NCBI RefSeq assembly: GCF_014644295.1
Contig: NZ_BMKK01000001.1
Span: 62,001-126,000, forward strand
Source: Emticicia aquatilis
GTDB lineage: Bacteria; Bacteroidota; Bacteroidia; Cytophagales; Spirosomataceae
Direction of reading: 5' to 3'
DNA length: 64,000 bases
Position numbers and translations under genes: made by a program. Below the pieces are notes generated by a model, which saw only the letters and a list, made by a program, of their open reading frames with translations, was not told the origin of the DNA and did not search any database. Below are positions 53,429-62,621 of the stretch, in pieces (positions within the stretch are counted from its first letter, which is position 1; every line of letters begins with the position of its first letter).

Positions 53429-54448
53429 ATGTGTCAAAAACATTCTGAAATATCGCAAAATCCTTCACACTTTGAAGGCACAGCCGAAGAACTCGTAACG
53501 TCAAAAACAGTACAGGCGAATTATGCTGATTATACAAAAGGCATGAAGTTCTTCGACCCACATATTCACATGACTTCCCGCACCACCGACGATTATACGG
53601 CTTTGATTGATGCGGGTGTGGTAGCCATTATTGAACCTGCTTTTTGGTTGGGTCAACCACGTACGGGCTTGGCTTCTTTCAAAGATTATTTTAGCAGTTT
53701 GGTTGGCTGGGAGCGTTTCCGTTCGTCGCAGTTTGGAATCAAACATTACTGCACGATTGGCTTAAATTCTCGTGAAGCAAATAATGAGGCATTAGCAGAG
53801 CAAGTCATGGAAATTTTACCTTTGTTTTTGTACAAAGAAGGTGTAGTTGGTGTTGGAGAAATTGGTTTTGACGACCAAACCGCCGCCGAAGAAAAATACT
53901 ATCGATTGCAACTCGAATTATCGAAAGAAGCTGGTTTGCCAGTACAAGTTCATACACCACACCGTGATAAAAAGAAAGGAACTGAACTAAGTATGGCCAT
54001 TGCTCTCGAACACGGAATCGACCCAAGCATGGTAATTATCGACCATAATAATGAAGAAACGGTAGAAAGTGTGCTTGATAAAGGTTTTTGGGCGGCATTT
54101 ACGATTTATCCATTTACAAAAATGGGGAATGAACGTATGGTTGAAATCGTGAAAAAATATGGCTCGGAGAGAATTATGGTCAATTCAGCAGCTGACTGGG
54201 GTATAAGCGACCCTTTGGCAGTGCCAAAAACGGCAGCTTTAATGAAAATCAAAGGTATTTCGGACGAAGATATTCGTTTAGTAACTTACCAAAATGCCAT
54301 TGATGCTTTTGCCCAAAGCGGACAAATCAATGTGGCTGATTTTGAGACGCCACAGGTAATTGACCAAAGCCTCAAATTCAATGGAAATACGGTTTTGCGT
54401 GGTGGCCAAATACCGAGAATTGATAAAAATTCGTTGATAATTAGTTAG
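53429..54448 (+). CDS. eboB: EboB, TatD-like metal-dependent hydrolase
   Basis: 339 residues. TIM-barrel with metal ligands DPHIHM, Glu in VGVGEIGFDD, His in VQVHTPH, His in VIIDHNN and an Asp in NSAADWG. TatD family by fold; the substrate in ebo clusters is not known. Follows eboA by 33 bp. Confidence 0.9.
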   Translation: MCQKHSEISQNPSHFEGTAEELVTSKTVQANYADYTKGMKFFDPHIHMTSRTTDDYTALIDAGVVAIIEPAFWLGQPRTGLASFKDYFSSLVGWERFRSSQFGIKHYCTIGLNSREANNEALAEQVMEILPLFLYKEGVVGVGEIGFDDQTAAEEKYYRLQLELSKEAGLPVQVHTPHRDKKKGTELSMAIALEHGIDPSMVIIDHNNEETVESVLDKGFWAAFTIYPFTKMGNERMVEIVKKYGSERIMVNSAADWGISDPLAVPKTAALMKIKGISDEDIRLVTYQNAIDAFAQSGQINVADFETPQVIDQSLKFNGNTVLRGGQIPRIDKNSLIIS

Positions 54449-54483
54449 TCGATGGTCAATAGACGATAGACAATAGTAAAAAA

Positions 54484-55386
54484 TTGATTTTACAAAATAC
54501 AACCTTGAACCTAAAAGCCTACTTACAACTGACCCGACCTGCCAATATTATCACGGCTATTGCTGATATTTTGGCTGGCGTTGCTATTGCTACCTTCTCA
54601 TTTTCGATTGAAGAGATAAACCCAACAAAAGTTATCTTTTTGTGCCTTTCTACCATTGGTTTGTACGGTGGTGGCATTGTCTTTAATGATATTTTTGATT
54701 TAGAACTGGATAAAGTTGAGCGTCCTGAAAGAGTAATTCCGAGTGGAAAGGTAAGCAAAAATAATGCAATCATTTTCGGCGTTTTGTTATTGCTATTAGG
54801 CGTTTTTGCGGCACTTGTGAATAGTTCAATAAGCAGTATAATTGCCTTATCAGTAGCTATTTGTGCATTGATTTATGACAAATACGGCAAGCATCATTCG
54901 TTTTTTGGACCAATCAATATGGGGCTTTGTCGTGGTGGAAATCTGATATTGGGAATGAGTATCATCGAAGCATCCATTCCGCAATGGTGGTGGCTTGGTC
55001 TTTTGCCAGTTTGCTATATTGCTGCCATCACGATGATTAGCCGAGGCGAAGTACACGGCGGAAATAAGAACACACTCTATTTTGCTGCATTTTTATACGT
55101 TTTGGTCAGCACTTTTCAGTTGTTTATCTCTTTTAATTTAGGAAATCTACTAATTACGGTAGGATTCGTAATTTTGCATATTTATTTGATATTCAAACCT
55201 TTAATTACGGCAATTTCAAATCCAATTGGGCCAAATATCGGTAAAGCCGTGAAAGCAGGAGTACTTTCGCTCATCGTAATGGATGCCGCATGGGTAAGTG
55301 TTTCGGGCAACATTTTTCTTGCTATCGCAGTTTTATGTTTATTACCGATTTCGATGAAGTTGGCAAAAGTTTTTGCCGTAACTTAA
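54484..55386 (+). CDS. eboC: EboC, UbiA-like prenyltransferase
   Basis: 300 residues with eight or nine membrane helices and the first Asp-rich motif NDIFDLELDKVERPERVIPS, typical for UbiA. The second Asp motif is less clear (YDKYGKHHSFFGPINMG fits). Probably attaches a prenyl group to a small aromatic or cyclitol metabolite. No ATG exists near the start; TTG 54484 is used (TTG 54508 is also possible). Spacer before it contains GTCAATAGACGATAGACAATAG repeats. Confidence 0.88.
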   Translation: MILQNTTLNLKAYLQLTRPANIITAIADILAGVAIATFSFSIEEINPTKVIFLCLSTIGLYGGGIVFNDIFDLELDKVERPERVIPSGKVSKNNAIIFGVLLLLLGVFAALVNSSISSIIALSVAICALIYDKYGKHHSFFGPINMGLCRGGNLILGMSIIEASIPQWWWLGLLPVCYIAAITMISRGEVHGGNKNTLYFAAFLYVLVSTFQLFISFNLGNLLITVGFVILHIYLIFKPLITAISNPIGPNIGKAVKAGVLSLIVMDAAWVSVSGNIFLAIAVLCLLPISMKLAKVFAVT

Positions 55387-55400
55387 TTAGAAGTAAAATG

Positions 55401-55540
55401 ACGATTTACGAATGTTGAATGACGAATTTTCTCAAAAATTCACATATTTTGAAAATATATTTTCAGTCAAGCATAAAAACCAAATTTATAGTTTACATTT
55501 TTTATAAATTTATTTCGGGACAAAACAATTCGTAAATCGT
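55401..55540. repeat. Inverted repeat in the eboC-eboD gap
   Basis: ACGATTTACGAAT (55401-55413) and ATTCGTAAATCGT (55528-55540), followed by further degenerate copies (CGTCAATCGTAAATTC, 55562-55577). Spacer repeats of this kind recur elsewhere in the window. Confidence 0.6.
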
Positions 55541-55590
55541 AATCGCTACGGCGAACCGTTCGTCAATCGTAAATTCTATAACCCAATATA

Positions 55591-56736
55591 ATGAACCTTA
55601 TTCAACAAGCCTTTCAAGTTCCGTATTCATTTAATATTGTTTTTACGAAAGGGCTTTTTTCATCTGATAATCAAGAGTTTAGTGATTTTCTAACAAATTT
55701 TGGTGATACTCGATTTCAAAAGAAAATTTTGTTTTTAATTGATGCGGGAGTAGCCGAAAACCATCCTTCGTTGGCAGGTTCTATTCAATCTTACTTCAAA
55801 AATCACCACAGTATTATTTTAGTTGATGAAATTTTGGTAATGCCTGGTGGCGAAATCGTAAAAAATGATACGCAGTATTTAGACCAAACGCTTTTGGCCA
55901 TCAATAAATACGGCATCGACCGCCATTCGTTTGTGGCAGCCATCGGTGGAGGAGCGTTTTTGGACATGGTTGGCTATGCCTCAACGATTGCTCACCGAGG
56001 CGTAAAACATATACGCATTCCCACAACTGTTCTTTCTCAAAATGATTCGGGTGTTGGTGTAAAAAATGGAGTTAATTTTTTAGGAAAGAAAAACTTTCTT
56101 GGCACTTTTTCTCCACCCGTTGCGGTTTTCAATGACTCTGACTTCTTGACCTCACTTTCTGACCGAGATTGGCGTTCGGGAATTTCGGAAGCTGTGAAAG
56201 TGGCTTTGATAAAAGATTTACCATTTTTTGAATGGCTTGAAGCTAATGCTCATGCAATGGCAAACCGTGATATGGAAGTAATGCACGAACAGATTTTCCG
56301 TTCGGCGGCATTGCATACTAATCATATTTCGAGTGGCGACCCATTTGAAATGGGTTCGGCTCGACCGCTGGATTTTGGGCACTGGGCAGCTCATAAGTTG
56401 GAGTATTTAACCAATTTCGAGATTCGACACGGTGAAGCTGTTGCCATCGGAATTGCACTTGATTCGATTTATTCGCAACTTTTAGGCCTTATTTCACAAG
56501 AAGAAGTAAACCGAATCATTCATTTGCTCAAAAATCTTGGTTTCACGCTTTACCACGAAAAACTCGGTGAGAACGACAAATTAAATTTGTGGGAAGGTTT
56601 GAATGAATTTAGAGAACACTTGGGCGGACAACTCACTATCACGATTTTAGAAAAATTGGGCAAAGGCCGTGAGATTCACGAAGTAGATTTTGAGCTAATG
56701 AAACAGGCAGTGGATGAATTGAAAATGAATATTTGA
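55591..56736 (+). CDS. eboD: EboD, 3-dehydroquinate synthase-like enzyme
   Basis: 381 residues. NAD-binding AIGGGAFLDMVGYASTIAHR, RIPTTVLSQNDSGVGVKNGV, and the metal ligands Glu in SEAVKVALIKD, His in DFGHWAAHKLE and His in IRHGEAVAIG, as in AroB-type sugar phosphate cyclases. Ebo members form a separate branch, so the product may differ from dehydroquinate. Confidence 0.9.
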   Translation: MNLIQQAFQVPYSFNIVFTKGLFSSDNQEFSDFLTNFGDTRFQKKILFLIDAGVAENHPSLAGSIQSYFKNHHSIILVDEILVMPGGEIVKNDTQYLDQTLLAINKYGIDRHSFVAAIGGGAFLDMVGYASTIAHRGVKHIRIPTTVLSQNDSGVGVKNGVNFLGKKNFLGTFSPPVAVFNDSDFLTSLSDRDWRSGISEAVKVALIKDLPFFEWLEANAHAMANRDMEVMHEQIFRSAALHTNHISSGDPFEMGSARPLDFGHWAAHKLEYLTNFEIRHGEAVAIGIALDSIYSQLLGLISQEEVNRIIHLLKNLGFTLYHEKLGENDKLNLWEGLNEFREHLGGQLTITILEKLGKGREIHEVDFELMKQAVDELKMNI

Positions 56737-56769
56737 TATTTTTAAGTTCATCAGAATTGTACCTTATAT

Positions 56770-56862
56770 GAATCATACACGCCGTTTGAGAAATTGGGTT
56801 TAACCAACTTAAAAGTTCTTTAGATATTTTACCCAATTTCTCAAGAGGTGATTGTATGATTC
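56770..56862 (+). terminator. Long hairpin after eboD
   Basis: GAATCATACA and TTGAGAAATTGGGT (56770-56799) pair with ACCCAATTTCTCAA and TGTATGATTC (56831-56862), 24 bp in two blocks, followed by GTGTTTTTTTG. Terminator or MITE-like insertion splitting the ebo operon. Confidence 0.65.
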
Positions 56863-56939
56863 GTGTTTTTTTGTTACTTTTTTTCAAAAAAAAGTAAAGC
56901 GAAGAAGTATAAAAGTAGATTACACAATTCTATTCGACT

Positions 56940-58133
56940 ATGCAAACCCCATACGGACACCTTTCTTATTGTAGTAATATTCATCCCGGCGAAGATTGGG
57001 ATGCTCATTTTTCGGTACTTCAAAGAAGTATTCCGGAAATAAAAGCGGCTGTTTTTCCAAACGAAAAGATGGGTATTGGCCTACGACTGGCTAATCAAGC
57101 AAGCATTGACTTATCGGAAAAATCTAATTTTGACACTTTCAAGAATTGGCTCGAAGCAAACGACTGCTATGTTTTTACGATGAATGGTTTTCCATACGGA
57201 GGCTTTCATAACGTAGTTGTAAAAGACCAAGTTCACGCCCCCGATTGGACAACAACCGAACGCACCAATTATACTATCAGAAGTTTTAGTTTACTGGCTC
57301 AACTTTTACCAACTCATTTAACTGAAGGGGGTATTTCCACGTCTCCTCTCTCCTACCGTTTTTGGTGGAAAACTGCCGATTCTTTAGAGGAAGCAACTAA
57401 AATTGCTACAAGAAACATGATTTTAGTAGTAGAATCACTTATTGAAATAAAAGCTACTAAAGGAAAAATACTTCATCTTGATATTGAACCAGAACCTGAC
57501 GGAATTCTCGAAAACTCTGATGAATATATCGCTTGGTATAATAATTACTTACTCCCAATGGGTATTGAACAACTTGTGAGCAAAGGATTTTCGAGCGAAC
57601 AAGCTGCTGAAGCTATCAAAACACATATCCAATTATGTTATGATGTTTGTCACTTTGCAGTAGGTTTTGAAGCTCCGCAAGTGGTCATTGACAAGTTAGA
57701 ATCAGAAGGATTGAAAGTTGGAAAAATACAAATTAGTTCGGCTTTAAAAATTGATTTTTCGAGCGATGCTGAAGAAAAACTGAGAGTTATTGCTCAATAC
57801 AATGAACCAACTTATTTGCACCAAGTTGTGGCTCAACGAAAAGATGGAAGTTTTCAGAAATTCCCAGATTTGACAGAAGCAATTGAAGGTTTTGACGAAA
57901 ACATTCATTCTTGGAAAGTGCATTTCCATGTGCCATTATTCTTGGAAAACTACGGTGTATTGAGTTCTACTCAATCTGATATTGTTGATACAATAAATGT
58001 TCATAAAAATAAACCTTTCACCAATCACCTCGAAATCGAAACTTATACTTGGGGAGTTTTACCAACTGAATTCCAAGCCCCTTTGAATGAATCAATTATT
58101 AGAGAAATTAATTGGGTGAAAGGACTCCTATAA
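56940..58133 (+). CDS. eboE: EboE, metabolite traffic protein (xylose-isomerase-like barrel)
   Basis: 397 residues. QTPYGHLSYCSNIHPGEDWD at the N-terminus, LHLDIEPEPDGILENSDEYI, CYDVCHFAVGFE and GKIQISSALKI are conserved EboE words and place metal ligands (Glu, Asp, His) in a TIM barrel. Role in metabolite traffic is by family name; reaction unknown. Confidence 0.88.
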   Translation: MQTPYGHLSYCSNIHPGEDWDAHFSVLQRSIPEIKAAVFPNEKMGIGLRLANQASIDLSEKSNFDTFKNWLEANDCYVFTMNGFPYGGFHNVVVKDQVHAPDWTTTERTNYTIRSFSLLAQLLPTHLTEGGISTSPLSYRFWWKTADSLEEATKIATRNMILVVESLIEIKATKGKILHLDIEPEPDGILENSDEYIAWYNNYLLPMGIEQLVSKGFSSEQAAEAIKTHIQLCYDVCHFAVGFEAPQVVIDKLESEGLKVGKIQISSALKIDFSSDAEEKLRVIAQYNEPTYLHQVVAQRKDGSFQKFPDLTEAIEGFDENIHSWKVHFHVPLFLENYGVLSSTQSDIVDTINVHKNKPFTNHLEIETYTWGVLPTEFQAPLNESIIREINWVKGLL

Positions 58134-58141
58134 TCTTTTCC

Positions 58142-58230
58142 ACCACGGAGTTGCACAAAGTTTTGCACGGAGTTTCTCGGAGGGTTTTCACTCTATGCAA
58201 CTCTGTGATAAACTCACAAAACTCCGTGGT
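58142..58230. repeat. ACCACGGAGTT inverted repeat in the eboE-eboF gap
   Basis: ACCACGGAGTT (58142-58152) and AACTCCGTGGT (58220-58230) enclose GCACAAAG, GCACGGAGTTTCTCGGAG and GCAACTCTGTGATAAACTCACAAAA, all variants of one word. Typical dispersed Bacteroidota spacer repeat. Confidence 0.65.
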
Positions 58231-58251
58231 TAAAACATTTCAAACTAAAAA

Positions 58252-59637
58252 ATGCAAAAAACAGTAGTCATAGATATAGTTGGTCTCAGCACGAGTGTGA
58301 TTGGTGAGCATACACCTTTTTTACAGCAATTTATTGCAAAAAACAAGCTAACACATATAAAACCACCTTTTCCTGCTGTAACGACTACCTCGCAAAGTTG
58401 TTATGTTACAGGGAAAAATCCAGATGAACATGGTATCGTGGGCAATGGCTGGTACGACCGTGAAGCCAACGAAATGAAATTTTGGAAGCAGTCGAATAAA
58501 TTAGTTCGGGCTGAAAAAATTTGGGAGGCTGCCAAACGTAAAAATCCAAATTTTACAGCATCAAAGATGTTTTGGTGGTACAATATGTATTCATCGGCAG
58601 ATTTTTCTGCAACGCCTCGCCCGCAATATCATTCGGATGGAAAAAAAGAACCTGACTGCTACACCTACCCTGCTGATTTACGAGATAAATTACAAGCCAA
58701 ATTCGGCACTTTTCCATTGTTTAAATTTTGGGGGCCAAATACGAGCATTGATTGTTCAAAATGGATTGCCGATGCTGCCTTAGAAGTTGATAGAGAAAAT
58801 GACCCAACACTTACACTCATTTATTTACCACATTTAGATTATTGTTTACAGAAATTTGGCGTTGATTTCAATAAAATTGCCAAAGATTTGAACGAAATTG
58901 ATGAGTTGGTAAAAGAATTAGTAGAATATTACGAAGCAAAAAATACCAACGTAATTCTGCTTTCCGAATATGGAATTAACAACGTAAGTAATCCAATACA
59001 TATTAATCGTATTTTGCGTGAAAATGGTTTGATTTCGGTAAGAGTTGAAAATGGACATGAACTTCTTGATGGCGGTGCTTCAAAAGCATTTGCCGCCGCC
59101 GACCACCAAATTGCCCATGTTTATATCAATGATTTAAGTCAAAAAGAGCGAATCAAGTCTATTTTATCTAAGGTAGAAGGAATTGCTTTGATAATGGACG
59201 AAGCCGAGAAACGTGAGCATAAAATCAACCACGAACGGGCAGGAGATTTGGTTTTGATGGCAAAAGCCGATAGTTGGTTTACGTACTATTATTGGTTGGA
59301 TGATAAAGTTGCTCCTGATTTCGCCCGAAGTGTTGATATTCATAACAAACCAGGTTACGACCCTGTGGAGATGTTTATGAACCCTAAAAATCCGTTCATC
59401 AAACTGCGTGCAGCTTATAAACTCGCTCGAAAACTCTTAGGTTTCAGATACAGAATGGATGTAATTCCGCTCGATGCAACCCTCATCAAAGGCTCGCACG
59501 GAACGCTTGATATTGGTAAAGAGTACTATCCTGTTTTGATTAGTAATCAAACTACTTCTGATGAAATTTTGGCAACTGACGTTTATTCAGTAATTTGGGA
59601 GGCTATTTTTGGCGAAAAGCCATTACCTACCAAATAA
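58252..59637 (+). CDS. eboF: EboF, nucleotide pyrophosphatase/phosphodiesterase-type (alkaline phosphatase superfamily)
   Basis: 461 residues. Metal site and Thr nucleophile in AVTTTSQSCYVTGKNPDEHG, Asp/His ligands in LPHLDYCLQ, SEYGINN and KGSHGTLDIG. No signal peptide, so it works in the cytoplasm. Its stop is 17 bp from the start of the following amidohydrolase gene. Confidence 0.88.
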   Translation: MQKTVVIDIVGLSTSVIGEHTPFLQQFIAKNKLTHIKPPFPAVTTTSQSCYVTGKNPDEHGIVGNGWYDREANEMKFWKQSNKLVRAEKIWEAAKRKNPNFTASKMFWWYNMYSSADFSATPRPQYHSDGKKEPDCYTYPADLRDKLQAKFGTFPLFKFWGPNTSIDCSKWIADAALEVDRENDPTLTLIYLPHLDYCLQKFGVDFNKIAKDLNEIDELVKELVEYYEAKNTNVILLSEYGINNVSNPIHINRILRENGLISVRVENGHELLDGGASKAFAAADHQIAHVYINDLSQKERIKSILSKVEGIALIMDEAEKREHKINHERAGDLVLMAKADSWFTYYYWLDDKVAPDFARSVDIHNKPGYDPVEMFMNPKNPFIKLRAAYKLARKLLGFRYRMDVIPLDATLIKGSHGTLDIGKEYYPVLISNQTTSDEILATDVYSVIWEAIFGEKPLPTK

Positions 59638-59654
59638 TTAATCCTGAAACTTTC

Positions 59655-61358
59655 ATGAAAAAAGCGTGTATCCTATTTATGTTTTTGACAAATATTCTTT
59701 TTGCTCAAAAACAAACGTTAATTACTAATGCTACAATCATTGACACAAAGAATGAACAAATTCTCAATGGTCAAAGTATTTTGATTGAAAACGACAAAAT
59801 CGTAAAAATTGGCAATAATATTACAGCTACATCAAACGCTAAAGTCATTGACTTGAAAGGGAAATGGGTGTTACCCGGTTTAGTCGATAGTCACATACAT
59901 CTTTTTCAGTCAGGTGGGCTCTACACTCGTCCCGATGGGTTAGATTTAAGAAAATATCGTTCTTATGAAGCAGAAAGGCAATGGTTGAAAGATAATGCAG
60001 GCGATTTACTAAAACGATATTTGGCTTGTGGAATAACTACTGTGATTGATATTGGTGGGCCGCTCTATAATTTTAATATCCGCAATCAATTCAACCAAGA
60101 AACTTTATCTCCGCATATAATCATGACAGGGCCTTTGATTTCGACCTATCAGCCCGAAGCTTTCAAAATCGAAGATGCTCCAATTATAAAAGCCAATACT
60201 CCAAAAGAAGCTCGTAAAATCGTACAAGCACAGCTCCCACAAAAACCTGATTTTATAAAAATTTGGTTTATCAATGCAACAAACAATCACGAAGCAAATT
60301 TGCCAATTTTAGAAGCGACAATTGACGAAGCAACGAAAAACGACCTACAAGTGGCCGTACACGCTACCGATTTACGCTCAGCAAAACTTGCTATAAAAGC
60401 GGGTGCAAAATACTTGGTTCATAATGTATATGAAGCCATAGATGAAGAATTTATAGGCTTAATGCAACAATTTAAAGTTACCTTAAACCCAACAATGATT
60501 GTCAGTTTGTACTCGGGCAAAACTTATAATAATTCACAAATTATATCAAAATACGACTTCCAGAAAGCCAATCCATTTGTAATTGGCACATTATTCGATT
60601 TAAAAACGCTCTCTGATACAACACTCATCAATACACGAATGCGAGTCGTTAATTCAAATGCCTATAAAATTCGTCGTGCCAAAGTTGATTCTGTTCAACG
60701 AGTCAATTTAAAAAGATTATTTGATGCGGGTATCAATATTGTTGTCGGCACAGATGCTGGTAATCTAAGCGTTTTTCACGGTACGTCTTTTTTAGATGAA
60801 TTATTAGAAATGAAAAAAGCAGGGTTATCCAATAGTCAATTACTCAAAATGGCAACTTTTAATGCTGCTAATATTTTTACCAAACATCAAAATTTTGGAG
60901 CAATTGAAGAAGGACAACTCGCCAATTTATTAGTTTTGAATAGCAATCCTCTCGAAAATCTTGAGTCTCTACACGATATAAACACAGTTTTTAATAAGGG
61001 TCAAGAAATTAAACCGAGCGAAATTCTGATTGACACGCCAGAAATTTTAGCTCAAAAGCAGTTAAATGGCTATAATGCACGTGATATTGAGGCTTTTTTA
61101 GAACCTTATGCCGATGACGTCGAGATTTACACATTTCCGAATACTTTACGAAGTAAGGGAAAAGATGAAATGCGAAAATCTTATGATACTTACTTCAAGA
61201 AAACACCGAATCTTCATTGTGAGATAAAAAACCGCATCATTCAAGGCAACACCGTTATTGATAAAGAATACATCACAGGTGCAGGCAAACCTTTTGAAGC
61301 TTCTGCTATTTATCAGATTGAAAATAATAAAATTAAAAGGGTTTATTTTGTGAGATAA
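59655..61358 (+). CDS. Secreted amidohydrolase fused to a SnoaL/NTF2-like domain
   Basis: 567 residues from ATG 59655, which opens signal peptide MKKACILFMFLTNILFAQ; the longer frame to 59595 lies inside eboF. The amidohydrolase domain (about 20-455) has PGLVDSHIHLF, AVHATDL, HNVYEAIDE and VGTDAGN. Residues about 470-567 form an NTF2-like fold (NARDIEAFLEPYADDVEIYT, KRVYFVR). It follows eboF by 17 bp and may be co-transcribed with it. Confidence 0.85.
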   Translation: MKKACILFMFLTNILFAQKQTLITNATIIDTKNEQILNGQSILIENDKIVKIGNNITATSNAKVIDLKGKWVLPGLVDSHIHLFQSGGLYTRPDGLDLRKYRSYEAERQWLKDNAGDLLKRYLACGITTVIDIGGPLYNFNIRNQFNQETLSPHIIMTGPLISTYQPEAFKIEDAPIIKANTPKEARKIVQAQLPQKPDFIKIWFINATNNHEANLPILEATIDEATKNDLQVAVHATDLRSAKLAIKAGAKYLVHNVYEAIDEEFIGLMQQFKVTLNPTMIVSLYSGKTYNNSQIISKYDFQKANPFVIGTLFDLKTLSDTTLINTRMRVVNSNAYKIRRAKVDSVQRVNLKRLFDAGINIVVGTDAGNLSVFHGTSFLDELLEMKKAGLSNSQLLKMATFNAANIFTKHQNFGAIEEGQLANLLVLNSNPLENLESLHDINTVFNKGQEIKPSEILIDTPEILAQKQLNGYNARDIEAFLEPYADDVEIYTFPNTLRSKGKDEMRKSYDTYFKKTPNLHCEIKNRIIQGNTVIDKEYITGAGKPFEASAIYQIENNKIKRVYFVR

Positions 61359-61370
61359 ACCAAAACTTCC

Positions 61371-62156
61371 ATGCAAAACCTCCGAACCGTAAATATTACT
61401 CGCTACGTAACACCTTTGCGAGAAGGTGGGTCGTTGCCTGCCATTGTAGAGGCTGATGATGGATTTTTGTATGTACTTAAATTTCGTGGGGCTGGTCAAG
61501 GCGTAAAAGCATTAATAGCCGAGTTAATTGGTGGAGAATTAGCTCGATTCTTAGGTATAAAAATGCCCGAAATTGTCTTTGCTACGCTTGATGATTCTTT
61601 CAGCAAAACCGAACCAGACGAAGAAATCCAAGATTTACTACAAGCGAGTGTTGGACTGAATTTAGGCATACATTATCTTTCTGGCTCAATTACTTTCGAC
61701 CCCGTTGTTTCGCAGGTATCTCCCCTACTGGCTTCTCAAATTGTGTGGCTGGATTGTATCCTAACAAACGTTGACCGTACTTTCCGAAATACCAATATGC
61801 TCATGTGGCACAAAGAATTATGGTTGATAGACCACGGTGCTTCGCTCTATTTTCATCACTCGTGGGATAGCTGGCAGTCGCAAGCCGAACGCCCATTTGC
61901 CGCCATCAAAGACCACGTTTTGTTACCCAAAGCAAGCGAACTTGATGCAGTAAATGAAGCATTTAAACAGAAACTCACTCCCGAAATCATAGGTGACATC
62001 ACAGGACTAATTCCAGACGAATGGCTTTTGGCCGATACTTATGACGAAACCGCCGAAGACCGCCGTGCAGTTTATACCCAATTTTTAGTAAAACGTTTAG
62101 AAATCTCCGATTTATTAGTAAAAGAAGCCCAAAATGCAAGAGAAAGTCTTATATGA
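61371..62156 (+). CDS. HipA-like kinase (HipA_2 family)
   Basis: 261 residues with GSLPAIVEADDGFLYVLKFR (ATP-binding lobe), AELIGGELARFLGI, and the catalytic-loop-like LDCILTNVDRTFRNTNML plus LWLIDHGASLYFHH. This is the short HipA-like family that pairs with DUF3037, not classical HipA with HipB. Overlaps the DUF3037 gene by 23 bp. Confidence 0.85.
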   Translation: MQNLRTVNITRYVTPLREGGSLPAIVEADDGFLYVLKFRGAGQGVKALIAELIGGELARFLGIKMPEIVFATLDDSFSKTEPDEEIQDLLQASVGLNLGIHYLSGSITFDPVVSQVSPLLASQIVWLDCILTNVDRTFRNTNMLMWHKELWLIDHGASLYFHHSWDSWQSQAERPFAAIKDHVLLPKASELDAVNEAFKQKLTPEIIGDITGLIPDEWLLADTYDETAEDRRAVYTQFLVKRLEISDLLVKEAQNARESLI

Positions 62157-62517
62157 ATACGCTGTCATTCGGGTAGTTCCAAGAGTTGAACGAGAGGAAT
62201 TTCTGAATGTTGGTATTATTTTATACTGTGCCAAGCAGCATTTTTTGCAGTCAATTTTTAAGATTGAAGAAGAACGTTTACGTGCTTTTTCGGCTAATAT
62301 TGATTGCGAAGAACTACATAATTACCTCGAAACTTGGCAAAAAATCTGTAAAGGAGGAAAGAATGGCGGCCCGATTGGAAGTTTGGCAATTTCGGCACGT
62401 TTCAGATGGCTTACAGCTACCCGCAGCACAATTATTCAAACCTCGAAAGTTCATCCTGGCTACTGCACTGATGCCCAAGAAATGCTAACAACCTTATTCT
62501 CGGAGTTGGTTTTATGA
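62134..62517 (+). CDS. DUF3037 domain-containing protein
   Basis: 127 residues: YEYAVIRVVPRVEREEFLNV, GIILYCAKQHFLQ, LAISARFRWLTATRSTIIQT, VHPGYCTD. Known partner of HipA_2 kinases; role not established. Starts at ATG 62134 inside the kinase gene, indicating coupling. Confidence 0.9.
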   Translation: MQEKVLYEYAVIRVVPRVEREEFLNVGIILYCAKQHFLQSIFKIEEERLRAFSANIDCEELHNYLETWQKICKGGKNGGPIGSLAISARFRWLTATRSTIIQTSKVHPGYCTDAQEMLTTLFSELVL

Positions 62518-62621
62518 CTTTTTAAATAAGTCAATCAAAACCGATAAATAAAAATGGTTGGTATCTTCGCTAAATCTCAAAAGTTTTGTGGAACTTCGAT
62601 TAAACTTAAAACACTTTTGTT

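Noticed and set aside
54484-55386. ATG start for eboC upstream of 54484
   Set aside because: The frame is closed by TAG at 54460-54462 and has no ATG between; TTG at 54484 or 54508 is the only option.
59595-59654. Upstream start of the amidohydrolase inside eboF
   Set aside because: The start at 59655 opens a clean signal peptide; the extra 20 residues come from eboF read in another frame.
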